64,000 nt of DNA from Achatina immaculata (taxonomy: Eukaryota > Mollusca > Gastropoda > Stylommatophora > Achatinidae): NCBI GenBank assembly GCA_009760885.1, contig CM019718.1, positions 24,243,133 to 24,307,132 on the forward strand, read 5' to 3'. The notes under the pieces were generated by a model. That model was not told the origin of the DNA. It ran no database searches and saw only the letters and a program-made list of their open reading frames with translations. Shown piece after piece: positions 45,672 through 57,959 of this stretch. Position 1 is the first letter of the stretch, and each line of letters starts with the position of its first letter. The translations under genes and the position numbers were made by a program.

Positions 45672-46699
45672 GTATTTAACTTGTATACTGAAAATATAAT
45701 GAGGAATGTTAGAGAAGATGTAGACAAAGAATATTATGATGCCATAACAATTGGAGGTTATGAAATACCAGAGATTAGATATGCTGATGACATAGTATTA
45801 CTGTCCACAACACAAATTGGAATAGAAAAACTAATTATGTCAGTCCGTAAAAACAGCGAAGAGCAAAACATCTATCTTAATACAAAGAAAACTAAATTGA
45901 TGACAACTGACAAAACAAACAAGGCAGCTGAAATATGTATCAATGAGGAAAAACTGGAAGAAGTGGAGAGTTTTGAATATCTTGGATCACTACTAACTAG
46001 TAATGGAGATACAATGAAGGAAATTAAACGGAGGACATCTATCGCTCTTCAGAAAGTAAAACAACTAAAGAAGCTGTGGAGAGGAGTAGACAGAACAACA
46101 TAAATAAGATTTTTAAGGGCATGCATCTTTCCCATCGCATCATATGCCTGTGAGACCTGGACACTTAACAGAACAGCTGAGAAACACATAAATGTCTTTG
46201 AATGTAAATGCTACAGAAGAGTTCTTCAAATATCGTGAACACAAAAAAAAAAAAAAAGAACAAATATATCCATACTACAAGAATATAATATTGAAGTTGG
46301 CTGTCTAGTAAAGAGGATTAAAGAGAGAAAACTGAAATATTTTAGACACTTTAAACGTCATGATAATCTAGAGAAGACCGTCTTGGAAGGGTACATAATG
46401 GGGAAAAGAAAGAGAGGAAGACCAAGGCGAAGATGGTTGCAAGACATCGTTGATGATCTGCAAATGGATGCATCAGCAGCAGGCCATCTTGCTCACAACC
46501 GAGAGGCCTACATGGGTGCTGTTTGGGAGGCAAAGTTCCGCAAGGGACATGCAAATGAATGAATGAATGAACGAATGTTTACTGACAGTAAAGTACTGTA
46601 TACTCACATCTATTTATAGCTACATCAGCGAACGACCTACAGTTGAGCATGGATAACTAAGCAAAGGCATACAGAGGCCACAACACAGGCAGTGTGCTT

Positions 46700-46790
46700 C
46701 ATATTATGGGATATTTAGGGTTTTTGTAATTTCCTCCCTCCACCTATTATGTGGTCGGCCTCTTCCTCTATTTCCTTCAGTTTTTAGCGT
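46700..46790 (-). mobile_element. Small LINE C-terminal fragment
   Basis: On the minus strand it reads TEGNRGRGRPHNRWREEITK, a typical C-terminus of RTE-like LINEs. It belongs to a family not otherwise seen in the window. Boundaries are uncertain. Confidence 0.45.
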
Positions 46791-47390
46791 GAATGTTTTT
46801 TGTGGTATACTGTCTGTCCGCAGCTGTATAATGCTTTTTGGGCAGTTTTGTGGTGGAATTTGTACTATGTAATGCTAGTTTCTTTGCAAAAGTTGTCAGT
46901 GTATGTTACTAATGGTAAAGGAGATACTACACACCTCCACCTCACTCCAGAGTTTATGATGAATGCACCACATATGTTCTGTACTCTGACTGTTGCATAA
47001 GTTCATTAGATGTGTACTAACTCCATAGTGCTGTAAGACTTCCATCATCATCATCATCATCATCAGGTGCCGTGCCGACTGGCGTTGGCTATTATGCTTC
47101 CCCAGAGTACCCGATCCTTCATGCAGGCCATCAGTTCAGTTGGTGATCTCCTCTCACACCATCCCGTCAGACTGTCCAGTATCATTTCTCTTGGTCTTCC
47201 TCTTGATCTTCTGCCTTCTATTTTTCCTGTTGTTATAATATTTTCAATGCCCCCTCTTCTCATTGCATGTCCTATGAAAGACTTCCAACAGTTTATATTT
47301 TTCTACTCTATCGAATGCATTTTCTTGATCAGCGTAAGCTATATGCAGTATCTGTTTGTGTTGAACTGATTTGTCTGTTTGTTGTCGCAG

Positions 47391-47786
47391 CTGGACGCTT
47401 AATAGAACAGCTGAGAAACACATAAATACCTTTGAATGTAAATGCTACAGAAGAGTTCTTCAAATATCATGGACACAAAAAAGAACAAATATACTACAAG
47501 AACTTAATATTGAAGAAGGCTGGCTAGTAAAGAGGATTAAACAAAGAAAACTTAAATATTTTGGACACATTAAACGTCATGATAATCTAGAGAAAACCAT
47601 CTTGGAAGGGTACATAATGGGAAAAAGAAAGAGAGGAAGACCAAGGCGAAGATGGCTGCGAGACATCGTTGATGATCTGCAAATGGATGCATCAGCAGCA
47701 GGCCATCTTGCTCACAACCGAGAGGCCTACATGGGTGCTGTTAGGGAGGCAAAGTTCCGCAAGGGATATGCAAATGAATGAATGAA
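47391..47786 (+). mobile_element. LINE family 1 copy H
   Basis: A 396-bp plus-strand 3' fragment encoding AEKHINTFECKCYRRVLQIS...GKRKRGRPRRRWLRDIVDD with an open frame (47371-47781). Flanked by TGTCGCAG (47383-47390 and 47787-47794). Confidence 0.85.
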
Positions 47787-47874
47787 TGTCGCAGGCAAAA
47801 GATGACATCTGTAAAGGTTTTCTCCCCTCTAAATCCCATCTGAGTTTCATTTAAATGTGGTTCAGTCATTGGCG

Positions 47875-49700
47875 AAAGCAACATACAAAGAAATAGACAA
47901 GAAAGTAAAAAGAGAATACATAGACAATATGGCGAAAGAGGCAGAGAAAGCAGCAAAAACAGGAGACAGCAAAACTTTACATAACATACAAAAGAGGCTA
48001 ACAGGTACTATTATATCTAAAGAAAGACCCATAGCAAAACTGGAACCCTATTAACATCAAGTAAAGACCAAAAGCAAAAATGGGCACTTCCAAGACCACA
48101 CCTAAAAGAAGTGATAAACCTTGAAACCGACTTACCAGCCCCACAACTAAATGTCAACCTAGATGAAATTAAACTGCATGAAACTGAAACAGCAGTGAAT
48201 TTAATGGCTAATAACAAAGCTGCAGGTGAATTTGAAATAACACCAGAAATGTTAAAAGGTGTCAATAGTGACAACATTAGACTACTACAGAGAATGTTTA
48301 ATAAGATTTGGAAAGAAGAAAAGGTCCCTTCTAAATGGAAAAAAGGAATCATTGTTAAAATACCAAAAAAGGCAACCTTAGTGACTGTAACAATTGGAGA
48401 GGAGTACCCTTACTATCAGTTGTGTCAAAAGTATTTTGCAAGGTCATTTTGAATAGACTTAAAGATATAGTTGATACGACAATGAGAGAAGAACAAGCAG
48501 AATTTCGAAAGGGAAGAAGCTGTCTCAACCAGATCTTTACTCTGAGAATAATACTTGAAGAACATACTGAAAAGCAGAAACCATTAATACTGAACTTCAT
48601 AGACTTTAAAAAGGTATTTGATAGCATATACAGAGATTCAACGTGGAGAATTTTAAGTCTATATAGAATACCATCTAAAATTGTCAACATCATTAAGGAC
48701 TTTACAATGGATATGTTTGTGCAGTCAAAATAGAAGAAGGGATGAGTGAATCGTTCCACACTGAAACATGCGTGAACCAAGGATGTATACTGTCTCTTTT
48801 GCTTTTTGGAATTGCAATAGACTTCATAATGAAAAAATCCTGCACAAGTAAGACAGGTACTGACTGGGTACATGGGACACAACTAAAAGATCTTGATTTT
48901 GCTGATGACATAACTCTTATCAGTAGCAGTGCGAATTCCATGCAAGAAAAAAACAGATATCCTGTCTTCACTGGCTAACACAATAGGACTTGAAATTAAC
49001 AAGGACAAAACAAAAATAATGAAACTTCCCATTAATCAAAATGAAAAATACACGTAGAAGGGACAGCTGCTGTGGAAGTCAATCAATTTGCATACCTTGG
49101 CAGCTACATAGACTAGGATGGTGACACCAGAAAGGAAGTTAGAATTCGAATTGCAAAAGCAGCATTAATCTTCAAGAATCTTGAGAACATATGGCATTCA
49201 AAAGTTAAAAGCACAAAAACCAAGTTAAGACTATTCAATTCAAATGTGGTTCATTTCCACCCTCATTTATGCAGGCTAAAGCTGGAAAACAACTAAAGAA
49301 ATAGACAAGAAATTAGATTCTTTTGAAAACAAATGCCTAAGGAAAATACTCGGCATCAAGTGGAACGAATTCAAGAACAATGCAGAGATAAGGCAGATGA
49401 CTGTACAACAACCAGTCTCATGGGTGATCAGGAAAAGGAGATGGACATATGTTGGTCACGTGATGAGAAGAAACGATCAGAGAATCCCAAAACAAGCTAT
49501 CACGTGGAACACAGCAGGTCAAAGAAAGAGAGATAGACCACGTAAAACAAAAAAGAGGACATTGATAAGAGAGGCCAAATTAATAGGCATAAAATCCCTA
49601 GGTTGAAAAGCTCACCGAAAACAGGAAAAATTGGCAAACTACCTTGCGAGCCATATGTGACGTTTAGCGGCACGTGAAGGCTATAAGATATAAGATAAGA
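47875..49700 (+). mobile_element. LINE family 2, longest RT-bearing copy
   Basis: The plus-strand copy starts in the linker (KEIDKKVKREYIDNMAKEAE) and continues with ETAVNLMANNKAAGEFEITP (48200-48255), REEQAEFRKGRSCLNQIFTL (48482-48545), FIDFKKVFDSIYRDS, NQGCILSLLLFGIAIDFIMK, DFADDITLISS (about 48892-48925), CESWK-equivalent and VSWVIRKRRWTYVGHVMRRN (49397-49470), ending CACGTGAAGGCTATAAGATA. Flanked by perfect 11-bp AGTCATTGGCG (47864-47874 and 49701-49711). Numerous frameshifts. Confidence 0.88.
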
Positions 49701-50075
49701 AGTCATTGGCGGAAGTCTGCCCTCTATGATCTTGCAGAATATTTTCCCAGTATGCTTTAGTAGTGAGATGACTCTATATTGGTTCCGTTCTTTTTACTGC
49801 CTTTTTTCTTCCGAATGGAGTAATTTGGCTGCTCGTCTTTCATGTATTTATTTTATGTATGTATTTCATGTATGTATTTCCATGTTTTCCGATATTGATA
49901 TCATCTATTTGCTTTTTGCAGTCCAGCACTTGCTTTTGCTTCTGTGATTATGGCTATGCTATAAGAATGCCATAATTCATCTATATCTATCTCCTCTACC
50001 TCACTGAGTGCTGCGAAATGATTGGTAAGTTCCAGATTGAAATGACTGTTAGTATTTTCTTCCTGTAGGCTGTGG

Positions 50076-50229
50076 AAGATGTATGAAGATGGCTGCAAGA
50101 CATCGTTGACGATCTGGAAATGGATGCAACAGCAGCAGGCCATCTTGCTCACAACCGAGAGGCCTACAGGAGTGCTGTTTGGGAGGCAAAGTTCCGCAAG
50201 GGACATGCAAATGAATGAATGAATGAATG
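50076..50229 (+). mobile_element. LINE family 1 copy I
   Basis: A 154-bp 3' end (RRWLQDIVDDLEMDATAAGH on the plus strand) with a (GAAT)n tail. Flanked by AGGCTGTGG (50067-50075 and 50230-50238). Confidence 0.85.
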
Positions 50230-50469
50230 AGGCTGTGGCTGTTTATCTTTCTGAGTATTGATTTCTTGAGTTGGCTTTTCAGTTTTAGTCTTACTTTCCT
50301 ATACACAGACTGTGGTCACTGTTCACATCTGGACTCTATATGCTCTTACATCTATCAGAGATGTTCTGAATTGCTTTCTAATACAAAAATGGTCTATCTG
50401 GTTTCTGGTTCTATCATGTGGGGATATCCATGTTGTTTTAAGTATCTCTTATATATAAGATAAAGGCAA

Positions 50470-52545
50470 AAGCAAAGGTAATCCTGTCACGCCTTAGAGG
50501 CACATAAGGATATGGTGTTAGTCCCCATATACTTATACCCAAAACTAGTCGTATGTTATATTCTACAATAATTTATGCACATAACTCGTGCATGTGAAAG
50601 AATGATCTGCTTTTTTTCCTCTCATGCATCTAAAAAATATAACTTTAACCACAAAAGTGCTTTTGAAAACTGCCTTTGAACGTGCCGAGGATCATTGGAT
50701 GCCTAAACCAATCAAATTTAGGCTGAATTATATTGTTCGTGGTTGATGGCGGTGAATAATAGCACTGTTTAATTAGACTGGAAGGTTTGAATCAGATCTT
50801 GCTCCACCAAAGTATTCTCAGCAACAAAACTGGGTTACATAAGAATGCACACAACTAAACACGTTTTTGAAGAGACGTGTATTCATCCATTTAAGTGACC
50901 TTGCCTAATGTTATTATTTAAACGCGTCTCACAAATCAATAAATGAGTAAGATTTTTAAAAATCCTTTAAATCAATTACTTTATCTTATAGCCAACCAGA
51001 ACTATGGAAGATCGTTAATTAGAAAGCAAACTTTACCAAAGTAATTGATGTTTATCGAACTTAATATATAAATGATTACAAAGTTAAAATGAGAGGCTTG
51101 AACTTGATAGAAATGTAAAACAAATGAGTGGGAAATAGCATCAAAGATAAATGGACAACGATTACTGTCAATACTGATTTCCCAGGATCCGCTTTGAGAC
51201 TGAGGGTTTAATGGCCTCTGACTTTGAGCAGTCGCCACAGAGTATGCAGACATTTTGCTCCAGACTGAAAGCCCCCCCCCCCCCCCAAACCCCCTCGGAT
51301 CTTACTGGAATCCGAACCTGTGTCTCCAGAATGAAAAAAAAAACAAAAACAACTACAGTTTCATATCGACTGAACAGTTTGCAGTCTTCTAGGCAAATAA
51401 AACCAGACTTCTAGTGATTCTACTTTAAAATCACTTCAACTTAAATTCTCCGAATTCCCTGACTCCCGTTCCCTACCAAACCCGTCAGTCTGGCTTCTCT
51501 AAGGTTAACTGTTAGGTGTTTCTATTTGTTCCACGTGGTTTTCTTACAGTAGTAATTTTCTCATTAACGGTTTACCTACACAGCTCTTCTTGTACAAATA
51601 AAACACGCACGTGCGCATGCTAAAACTCTCCTTGGCTCAGGTGGATCTATAAATGGATCTATAAATCTATAATAATAAATCTATAAATCTGTCAATAGTT
51701 AATAAGTGGATCTATATACTATGCTAATAAATAAATCTTTCTGCCATTGAGACAAATAATAGGGTAGCGCTCGAAAAAGTCGCCCGCCTCCAAGAAAGGG
51801 AAAGTGAAGCGGGTGCCGCCCACTGACAACTGTGTTATGACAGAATACAGAATACTGATAATGATGACGACGATGATGGTGATGGTAAGCCTGTTGTTTC
51901 ATTTCTTTTTCCGTTCTCTTGATGAGGTAGCAGGTTTTAAAAACATCAGTAAGATCATTTCGTACGTTATAGTTTTAACGTTATCCTATTTCCACATTCA
52001 CAAAATAATTTTCGAAAGATTTCGCTGATACTGAGTTCTGATCCCACTATCTTCGCAGGTTCCATTTGTCAGCGGTCACCAAAGTTGGCAGTACTGCTCC
52101 GAAGAGAAGGATAGGGAAAAGGGAACAGCGGAGGGGATCAGAATTGAGCGAAAACAGTTCTTTGGGGGAAGGGGAGAGGGGTTATAGATGTGGCCTGGGG
52201 AGAGGCAGTAGTGTGGAAAAGTCTGAGAACTACTGATCTAGATTCTTCATCGGTACCACGTGGGTCACTCATTAAGTTTAAATTGTATGTAATAGGTTAA
52301 GGTCTTAACTACTTAAGGTCTAAACTTATGGACTTCTGAGGGTGATACTCTAACATCGTATCCCAAAGCAGTTTAAAATGACAGTATATGCATGTACTGG
52401 ATACAGGACAAATCCTAGTTCATCACGTGACAGAAACGTCCATGGGTATTGATATTTACGATTCGTAAAAGACAAGTGACATCACATGCGCAAAAGTTGA
52501 TATTGACATATTCTAGCCTGTCATTTTGATATTGGAATCGCAAAC
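50470..52545. other. Non-coding stretch
   Basis: No gene recognised. CACGCCTTAGAGGCACATAA with GGATATGGTGTTAG (about 50488-50525) also occurs in altered form near 15675-15715. A poly-C run is at 51274-51287, near a B-box-like sequence on the minus strand (GGTTCGGATTCC at about 51308-51319). AGTCTGAGAACTACTG (about 52220-52235) resembles a hAT end. Confidence 0.4.
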
Positions 52546-53075
52546 AGCATCATCATCATGTTTCTCCACATATCTCGGTCCTTAGACTGTCCTTTATTAT
52601 TTTTTTCCCTGGTGATCTTCCCCTGCCTCTCTTCCCATTTATCTTTCCTTTTATTACGTTGTTTTCAAGCCCTCCTCGTCTCATTATATGTCCAGTGAAT
52701 GATGATTGTCGTTTTCTTATGGATGTAATTAGGTTTCTTTCCACTTTTGGTTTGCTTAGACATTGCCTGTTTATCATCTTAGTTGTCCATGGTATTCTTA
52801 ACATTCTTCTAAGATATCACATCTCTTCTGCTGCAAGTGATCCATCGACCTGTTGACTGTCCATAACTCACTTCGACAGAGTAGGATAGAATCTTAGAAC
52901 TCTCTTTCTGGTGTTCAGCGATAGAGATCCATTGCACAAGATGTTTCTCATTTGTCTGAAAGTTGTTTTGACTTGGCATATTCTGTTCTTCATTTGAGAG
53001 GTGTATTTTCCACCAGATGTTACTCGAGTGCCCAGATATTTAAATGTATACATTTGTCTCAAAGCTGTTCCTTAG
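52546..53075 (-). mobile_element. LINE 3' fragment (RTE-like, GATGAT tail)
   Basis: Minus-strand C-terminus: YTFKYLGTRVTSGGKYTSQM (52868-53062), then TSIRKRQSSFTGHIMRRGGL and GKINGKRGRGRSPGKKIIKD (52556-52804). It ends in (ATG)n at 52546-52560. A frameshift separates the two parts. Confidence 0.7.
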
Positions 53076-53517
53076 TACTTTAATACTGCATATAGGTGGG
53101 TTCTTCTATCGTGATATGTTGAAATTTATCATATACGCATGTAAATAAATATGTTTTTAGGTCGAGTCCTTTCTTCACACTTTCTTTCACTACCATATCT
53201 AATAATTTCTATGGGCTCTTTTTTTTTCCTATATTTTGGCAGACAGCATCTACATCAAGATTTACAAAGAGTGACAGAGTTAATCTAGCACATGATGCAG
53301 AAAGATACACATGTACATGATATATTATAAATGAATTGAAGCACTGGTTTGCAACTGTAACTGAAAAATCATAGTTTACGACGTCTTACTTCAGTTCTAT
53401 ATTATAAATGAGCTGAAGCGTTGGTTTGCAATTGTAAATGAAAACCAAAGTTTATGAAGTCTTACTTCAGTTCCAAGTGCCACAGGACAAGATAGCTGTA
53501 CTAGCTGAGCATCTTTC

Positions 53518-54479
53518 TACGAGTGTCATATCGAAAATCGTGAGCAATTTTTTTAAAAATCAGAATTTATAGATTGAAAAAATATAAATGTATCACCTTA
53601 ACTGCATCCTTTGCACTTCATATAAAGATCACATGACGTCACCATCATGTGTCACGTGACCACACGAAGCAGAAACGAAATGGCAGGTGCTGAAGTTTCG
53701 TTTTGTCAACGTGCTTCGTTTTGTCAACGTGCTGTTATTGAGTTCCACTTTAAAGAGGAAATCTCCGCTGCTGAAATTCACCAAAGACTTCAAATTGCTT
53801 ATGGAGATGTGTGTATTGGTGCTAACAGTGTTAGGAGGTGGATGACATATTTCAAAGATGGAAACACGAGATATGCCTCGCAGCGGTCACTCTCGAACTG
53901 CCTCCACCGAATGCAACGTGGAAAGTGTTGATGACATAATAAACAAGATAGACGTGTCATAGTATCTGAAATTGCTATAAATCTTGGAATAGAACACAAT
54001 GCAGTACAGGAAATGATTGAAACCTTAGTCTACAGAAAAGTTTGTGCCCGCTGGGTCCCACGTTTGTTGACTGGAGATCACAAAGCTGTGAGAAAAACTC
54101 TGCTTGCTGGACAACTGAGGAAATGAAAAAAAAAAAGGTTGGGAAATTCTTCCACACTTTGCCTATAGCCCTGACCTGGCACCCAGTGATTATCATCTTT
54201 TCGGTTTTGTGAAAGAAAAAATGCGAGGCCATCACTACGACACAGGAGAGAACGTCCAGAAAGCAGTGCGTCTGTGCATTCGGTCAGCTGGAATGGAATT
54301 CTATCGGGTGGGTATTTTCAAACTTGCAGAGCGATGGGAAAAATGTGTGCAGAGAAATGGAGATTATGTTGAAAAGTGAAGAAAAGGATGCAGTTAAGGT
54401 GATACATTTATATTTTCTCTATCTATAAATTCTGATTTTAAAAAAAAATTTGCTCACGACTTTCGGTATAACCCTCATA
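53518..54479 (+). mobile_element. Internally deleted mariner transposon
   Basis: Ends with long terminal inverted repeats of about 100 bp (TACGAGTGTCATATCGAAAA left, matching TATGAGGGTTATACCGAAAG inverted on the right; both contain GTATCACCTTAACTGCATCC in relative orientation). TA at each edge fits the mariner target. The transposase remnant starts near 53671: QRAVIEFHFKEEISAAEIHQ, RLQIAYGDVCIGANSVRRWM, YFKDGNTRYA (N-terminal HTH). A frameshift follows, then EIAINLGIEHNAVQEMIETL and VCARWVPRLLTGDHKAVRKT. The sequence then jumps to the C-terminus (FAYSPDLAPSDYHLFGFVKE... to a stop at 54378). The first two catalytic acidic residues have been deleted with the middle; the SPDLAPSDYHLF motif with the third remains. 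Non-autonomous. Confidence 0.9.
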
Positions 54480-54759
54480 TAATGTGTGCTTTGTGACTGA
54501 TAGTCAATGTACTGTCCTATGAGCGTGGATAAAATGTTCATCAGCCTATGTAATTCATGGTGGGTTTTTGAAATGTTGAACAAAGCATCACAACAGAGAT
54601 AGAGATCAAACATTTCCAGCTACACCACACACATTCTGAATTACATCATGCACATTCTGATATACAGAACACACATTTTGAATAAAAAACACACACATAT
54701 TGAATTACAGCATACACATTTTGAAAAAAAAAACGTTACACAAGAAAGGACACTCCATA

Positions 54760-54857
54760 TGTAGGAAAATTAAGAACAGAGAGGAATGGAGACAAACTTT
54801 ATCTGCAGCACTGAGCCTTAATGGCTCGAAAAGCTGTAAGAAGAAGAAGAAGATATG
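54760..54857 (+). mobile_element. LINE 3' end with (GAA)n tail
   Basis: The plus strand reads NREEWRQTLSAALSLNGSKS followed by a Lys run from (AAG/GAA)n, a typical C-terminal end of an RTE-like ORF. It is the only LINE 3' end in the window with the same tail type as the rDNA-headed retroposons. Confidence 0.5.
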
Positions 54858-54860
54858 TAA

Positions 54861-55844
54861 GAAAAGTCAAGGAAGTTAAATAAAGGCACATCAAAATTTT
54901 AATTTAGCACCGAAAATTCCTTTCACATGCAACTTCTTGGCAAAACATGCACATACTTATCATGAAATAAATGGGTTGAAAAGCTTAAAAAATTGTACTT
55001 AAATCATGCATACATCATATTAGTTGAAGTATAATGTCATTTTAAGTACTTTTGAATCAGTTCTACACACAAAAAAATAATAAACACTGATGACAAAAAA
55101 ATTTTTAAAAGAATTAATGGTAGTATGTATGAAATGAGTGTTACAGTAGATTACAGACGGCATACAAACTTCAACATTAGTTTGACTATTCAAGTGCTTT
55201 CGTCAATCAAGAGGAGTGATCATTTTGTTTACCAAAGAAATCTATTCTTATTTTTAATCAGTGATCACGCTAGGATTTATTTAAACTGGTATAATTATAC
55301 CTGCCTTTCACCTTGCATGATGTACTTTTTAAAATACCAGTTTTCTCTGTGCTGCATTCAGTACTTTATATTTTTTTTAGATGTAAAATTAAATACGCTT
55401 TACAAACATCAGCAGAAAGTAAACGTTAATGTGAAATTTTGTTATTATCACATAAGAGGTGAGATTTAAACTTTACCAAATGCTCACATTCTGAACCAAC
55501 TGGTTGATTTTCCTCAATACAAACTGAGCATTATCATCATCATCGTCATCATCATCCTACTCACCTGTTATCCTCCAACAGGATTCGCTGGTTGCTTTTT
55601 ACCAGGTTTTTCATAATATAAAGTGGTTATGGTAATCGACAACCTCCAAAAGTTTTTGTTATTTTTTTTTAAAATCAAATAATTTACCGATATTTGCTGG
55701 TTAATGCAATCTCTGCTTTAAATTTTTCCTAGGTTTATGTGCTACAGTTAGGCCAACCAGGCCACTACCTGGAGTCTAGACCTCAAAGAGATGCAGTATT
55801 GTCTTTTAGGATATACGTTTATACTGATTAGTTATCTTTGTATT
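54861..55844. other. AT-rich non-coding stretch
   Basis: No supported gene. A 114-residue ORF (55125-55469) has no recognisable domain and a composition matching the surrounding DNA. A (CAT)n run is at about 55532-55555. Confidence 0.45.
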
Positions 55845-55851
55845 TATCCTT

Positions 55852-55929
55852 GGCTCAGTCAGTCAGTCAGTCATGTGCATGTCCCTTGCAGAACTTTGCC
55901 TCCCTAACAGCTCTCCTGTAGGCCTCTCG
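55852..55929 (-). mobile_element. 78-bp LINE family 1 3' end
   Basis: (CAGT)n tail plus the last ~60 bp of the family (reverse complement of GGCAAAGTTCTGCAAGGGAC). Flanked by TATCCTT (55845-55851 and 55930-55936). The tail unit matches copy C. Confidence 0.8.
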
Positions 55930-55936
55930 TATCCTT

Positions 55937-57955
55937 ACCTAGGAACAATAAAATGGCCTTTTATGTTACTTCAGTGGCCTAATAATGAGTTTATATTTTA
56001 GTTGTTAAAGGGAACCTGACAGCTAACAAATATGAGAATGTTAACAGTTAAATGCTGGAATGTTAACAGTTAAATGCTGGAAATATTTCACAGTAATAAA
56101 ACTTTGGAAATGTTTTTTATTTTCAGGTAAATGTGTATGATAATCACAGAATGGAGTGAGTCATATTGATTCACATTCACTGATATTAATTAATATTATT
56201 TAAAATATGACCATATAAAGTAAATTTCATATCTGATAGGTTCATGACCTTTAATATTTACAACATCTAAGCCTGTTGCACCTCCTTTCCTTTCAAAATT
56301 GACTTTTGAAGGTATAAGAAAGCAAACAAGCTTTAAAAAATTTGAAGAATACGAGTAAAGTTTTTAAAACATGAATGTAGCAGTCCACCAAAAAAAAAAA
56401 AAAAGCTTTGAAAAAAAGATAAACAGCAGCAACATGACAACACTCAGTTATATGCATCGTTGAGTAACTGAAAACAACATTCAAAATGTTTCAGTTAAGT
56501 AAGATTCTACAAGAGTGCAAATTTTCTCAGTAATCAAATGTTGTATTTCATGATAAATTGTGAAAGCAACCCTCATTTAAATACATATAAATTACAGTGA
56601 GCTTTACAAACATTTGAAGAAGAAGAATGCTAGCATTTCTTTGTTAAATAAACATTCAATGGACATATGCTGAAACAAATAAATTGCATACAACAACCAC
56701 AAAAGGTGGCATTGGATAAAAATTAATAAATGTCTTACACTAAAAAGAAGTCTCAGACTATGAGAAACAATGACCTGCAGACAAGAACAAATGAAATCCT
56801 GATCAAGGACTATATGGGTTAAAGAAAGCAGAACTAGAGAATACAGTAGTTTCCAAAGACAACAGGGAAAGTCTGGCTACGGAAAAAAAAAAAGCTCGAA
56901 TATGAGAGGAAGGTTGAATGAGTGATCAGTGGAAACATGAAACAGTCAACCAAAAAGGGGGTTGGGGGATTGGAGGTGTTTGGCCCTGGGGCGGGGGTGG
57001 ATAGGGGTTGGATGGTTTGGTGGGGGGGGGGGGGGGAGATAATCTGAAAGGCAACATCTGGAAGAAAGTTTTTAAAAAATGAAGCAGAATAAAATTAAAT
57101 GTAAGACTTACAAAATGAGAAATGAAACATTAATATTTCATGGGAACTGAAGGAATCAAGTTACATAATGTGTTACGTACATAATTCTTGTACATTTATG
57201 GGATGACATAAACAAAATAGAAAATTTTTTTTTTTAACAAATGCGTGAAATTATAAGTAAAATTATTTCATTTTTCAAATTTACTTTTCTGAAAATGTGA
57301 AAAAAAAAGAAAATCTTTGATTTTAACTGAAAATATTAAATATGAGATTTTAAAGTTTCTTAAAAAAAAAAAAGCATATATGCTTTTGTGCTAACAATGG
57401 ATGTTGAACATTCTCCAAAAGTTGCCATTCACTTTTGTGCCAGTTAACATGCATCAATAATGGAAAAAAGATTTTCTTAGAATTTAGTTTCTCTGTTACT
57501 GTTACCTTCAGTGATGCAAAATTTTTTACTTTATTATCCTATTTTAATATTTTTTTTTTACCATTATGAAGACCTTGTGCAATCTTTCTAACAGCAACAG
57601 CAGTCTAATATTTCAAAATATTATTGTAAAGGACTCCTACTTTGTTAACGAAAGAAAAAAAAATACAGTTATCAAATTTTGTCCAACTTTCAAAGTGCAG
57701 TTTTATGCACAACTGAGAATATATCATTCAAGCTGACATTCAAAGAGTTCTATACCCTTCATATGTAGATGAAACAGTGGTATGCAGTATGCTGAAAGAT
57801 CATGTTATAAAGCATAGCAACATATTGGTTACTAGGTGTGTTATGGCTGTTCTGCCCTTAGTACTACACATTTAAGCAAGTGACAATATGAATGTTGGTC
57901 ATTTGGTCATGTGAACCAAAAGTTGTTATTGAACTTGGTCACAAGAGGGGCTATG
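55937..57955. other. AT-rich non-coding stretch with a G-rich island
   Basis: No gene. It contains a 24-bp duplicate (AGTTAAATGCTGGAA, about 56045-56080), many A/T homopolymers and a strongly G-rich segment at 56957-57038. Confidence 0.5.
56957..57038 (+). other. G-rich tract, possible quadruplex
   Basis: More than four runs of three or more G within about 80 bases (GGGGGTTGGGGG, GGGGCGGGGG, then a 15-G run at about 57022-57036) in otherwise AT-rich DNA. Confidence 0.6.
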
Positions 57956-57959
57956 GCAG

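Larger units (their letters stand above)
43328..46567 (+). mobile_element. LINE family 1 copy G, split by a retroposon
   Basis: A plus-strand copy. The first part (43323-43703) encodes MGRLHKKIEEVNMVQAGFRQ, RGSRDRIFNIRLIIEKCREF, FIDYLKAFDCVQH and WFDIKQGVR. After the retroposon at 43704-45661 it resumes (45672) with LYTENIMRNVREDVDKEYYD, RYADDIVLLST, YLGSLLTSNGD, a C-terminal GKRKRGRPRRRWLQDIVDD block near 46400 and a (GAAT)n tail at 46555-46567. Frameshifts and stops (near 46100 and 46240) inactivate it. Confidence 0.87.
47041..50460 (-). mobile_element. LINE family 6, minus strand, split by three insertions
   Basis: Reading right to left: endonuclease C-terminus (TWISPHDRTRNQIDHFCIRK, about 50340-50440), a linker (50040-49905), GKIFCKIIEGRLPPMT (about 49715-49760), which continues across the insertion as EPHLNETQMGFRGEKTFTDV (47795-47863), then IAYADQENAFDRVEKYKLLE (about 47290-47350) and the C-terminus SRGRPREMILDSLTGWCERR (47063-47263), ending in (GATGAT)n at 47041-47062. 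Interrupted by copy H (47391-47786), a family-2 LINE (47875-49700) and copy I (50076-50229), each with its own target duplication. A large part of the RT core is missing, and the element is dead. Confidence 0.75.

Noticed and set aside
55125..55469. 114-residue ORF as a gene
   Set aside because: AT-driven composition, no domain, no splice or promoter context.
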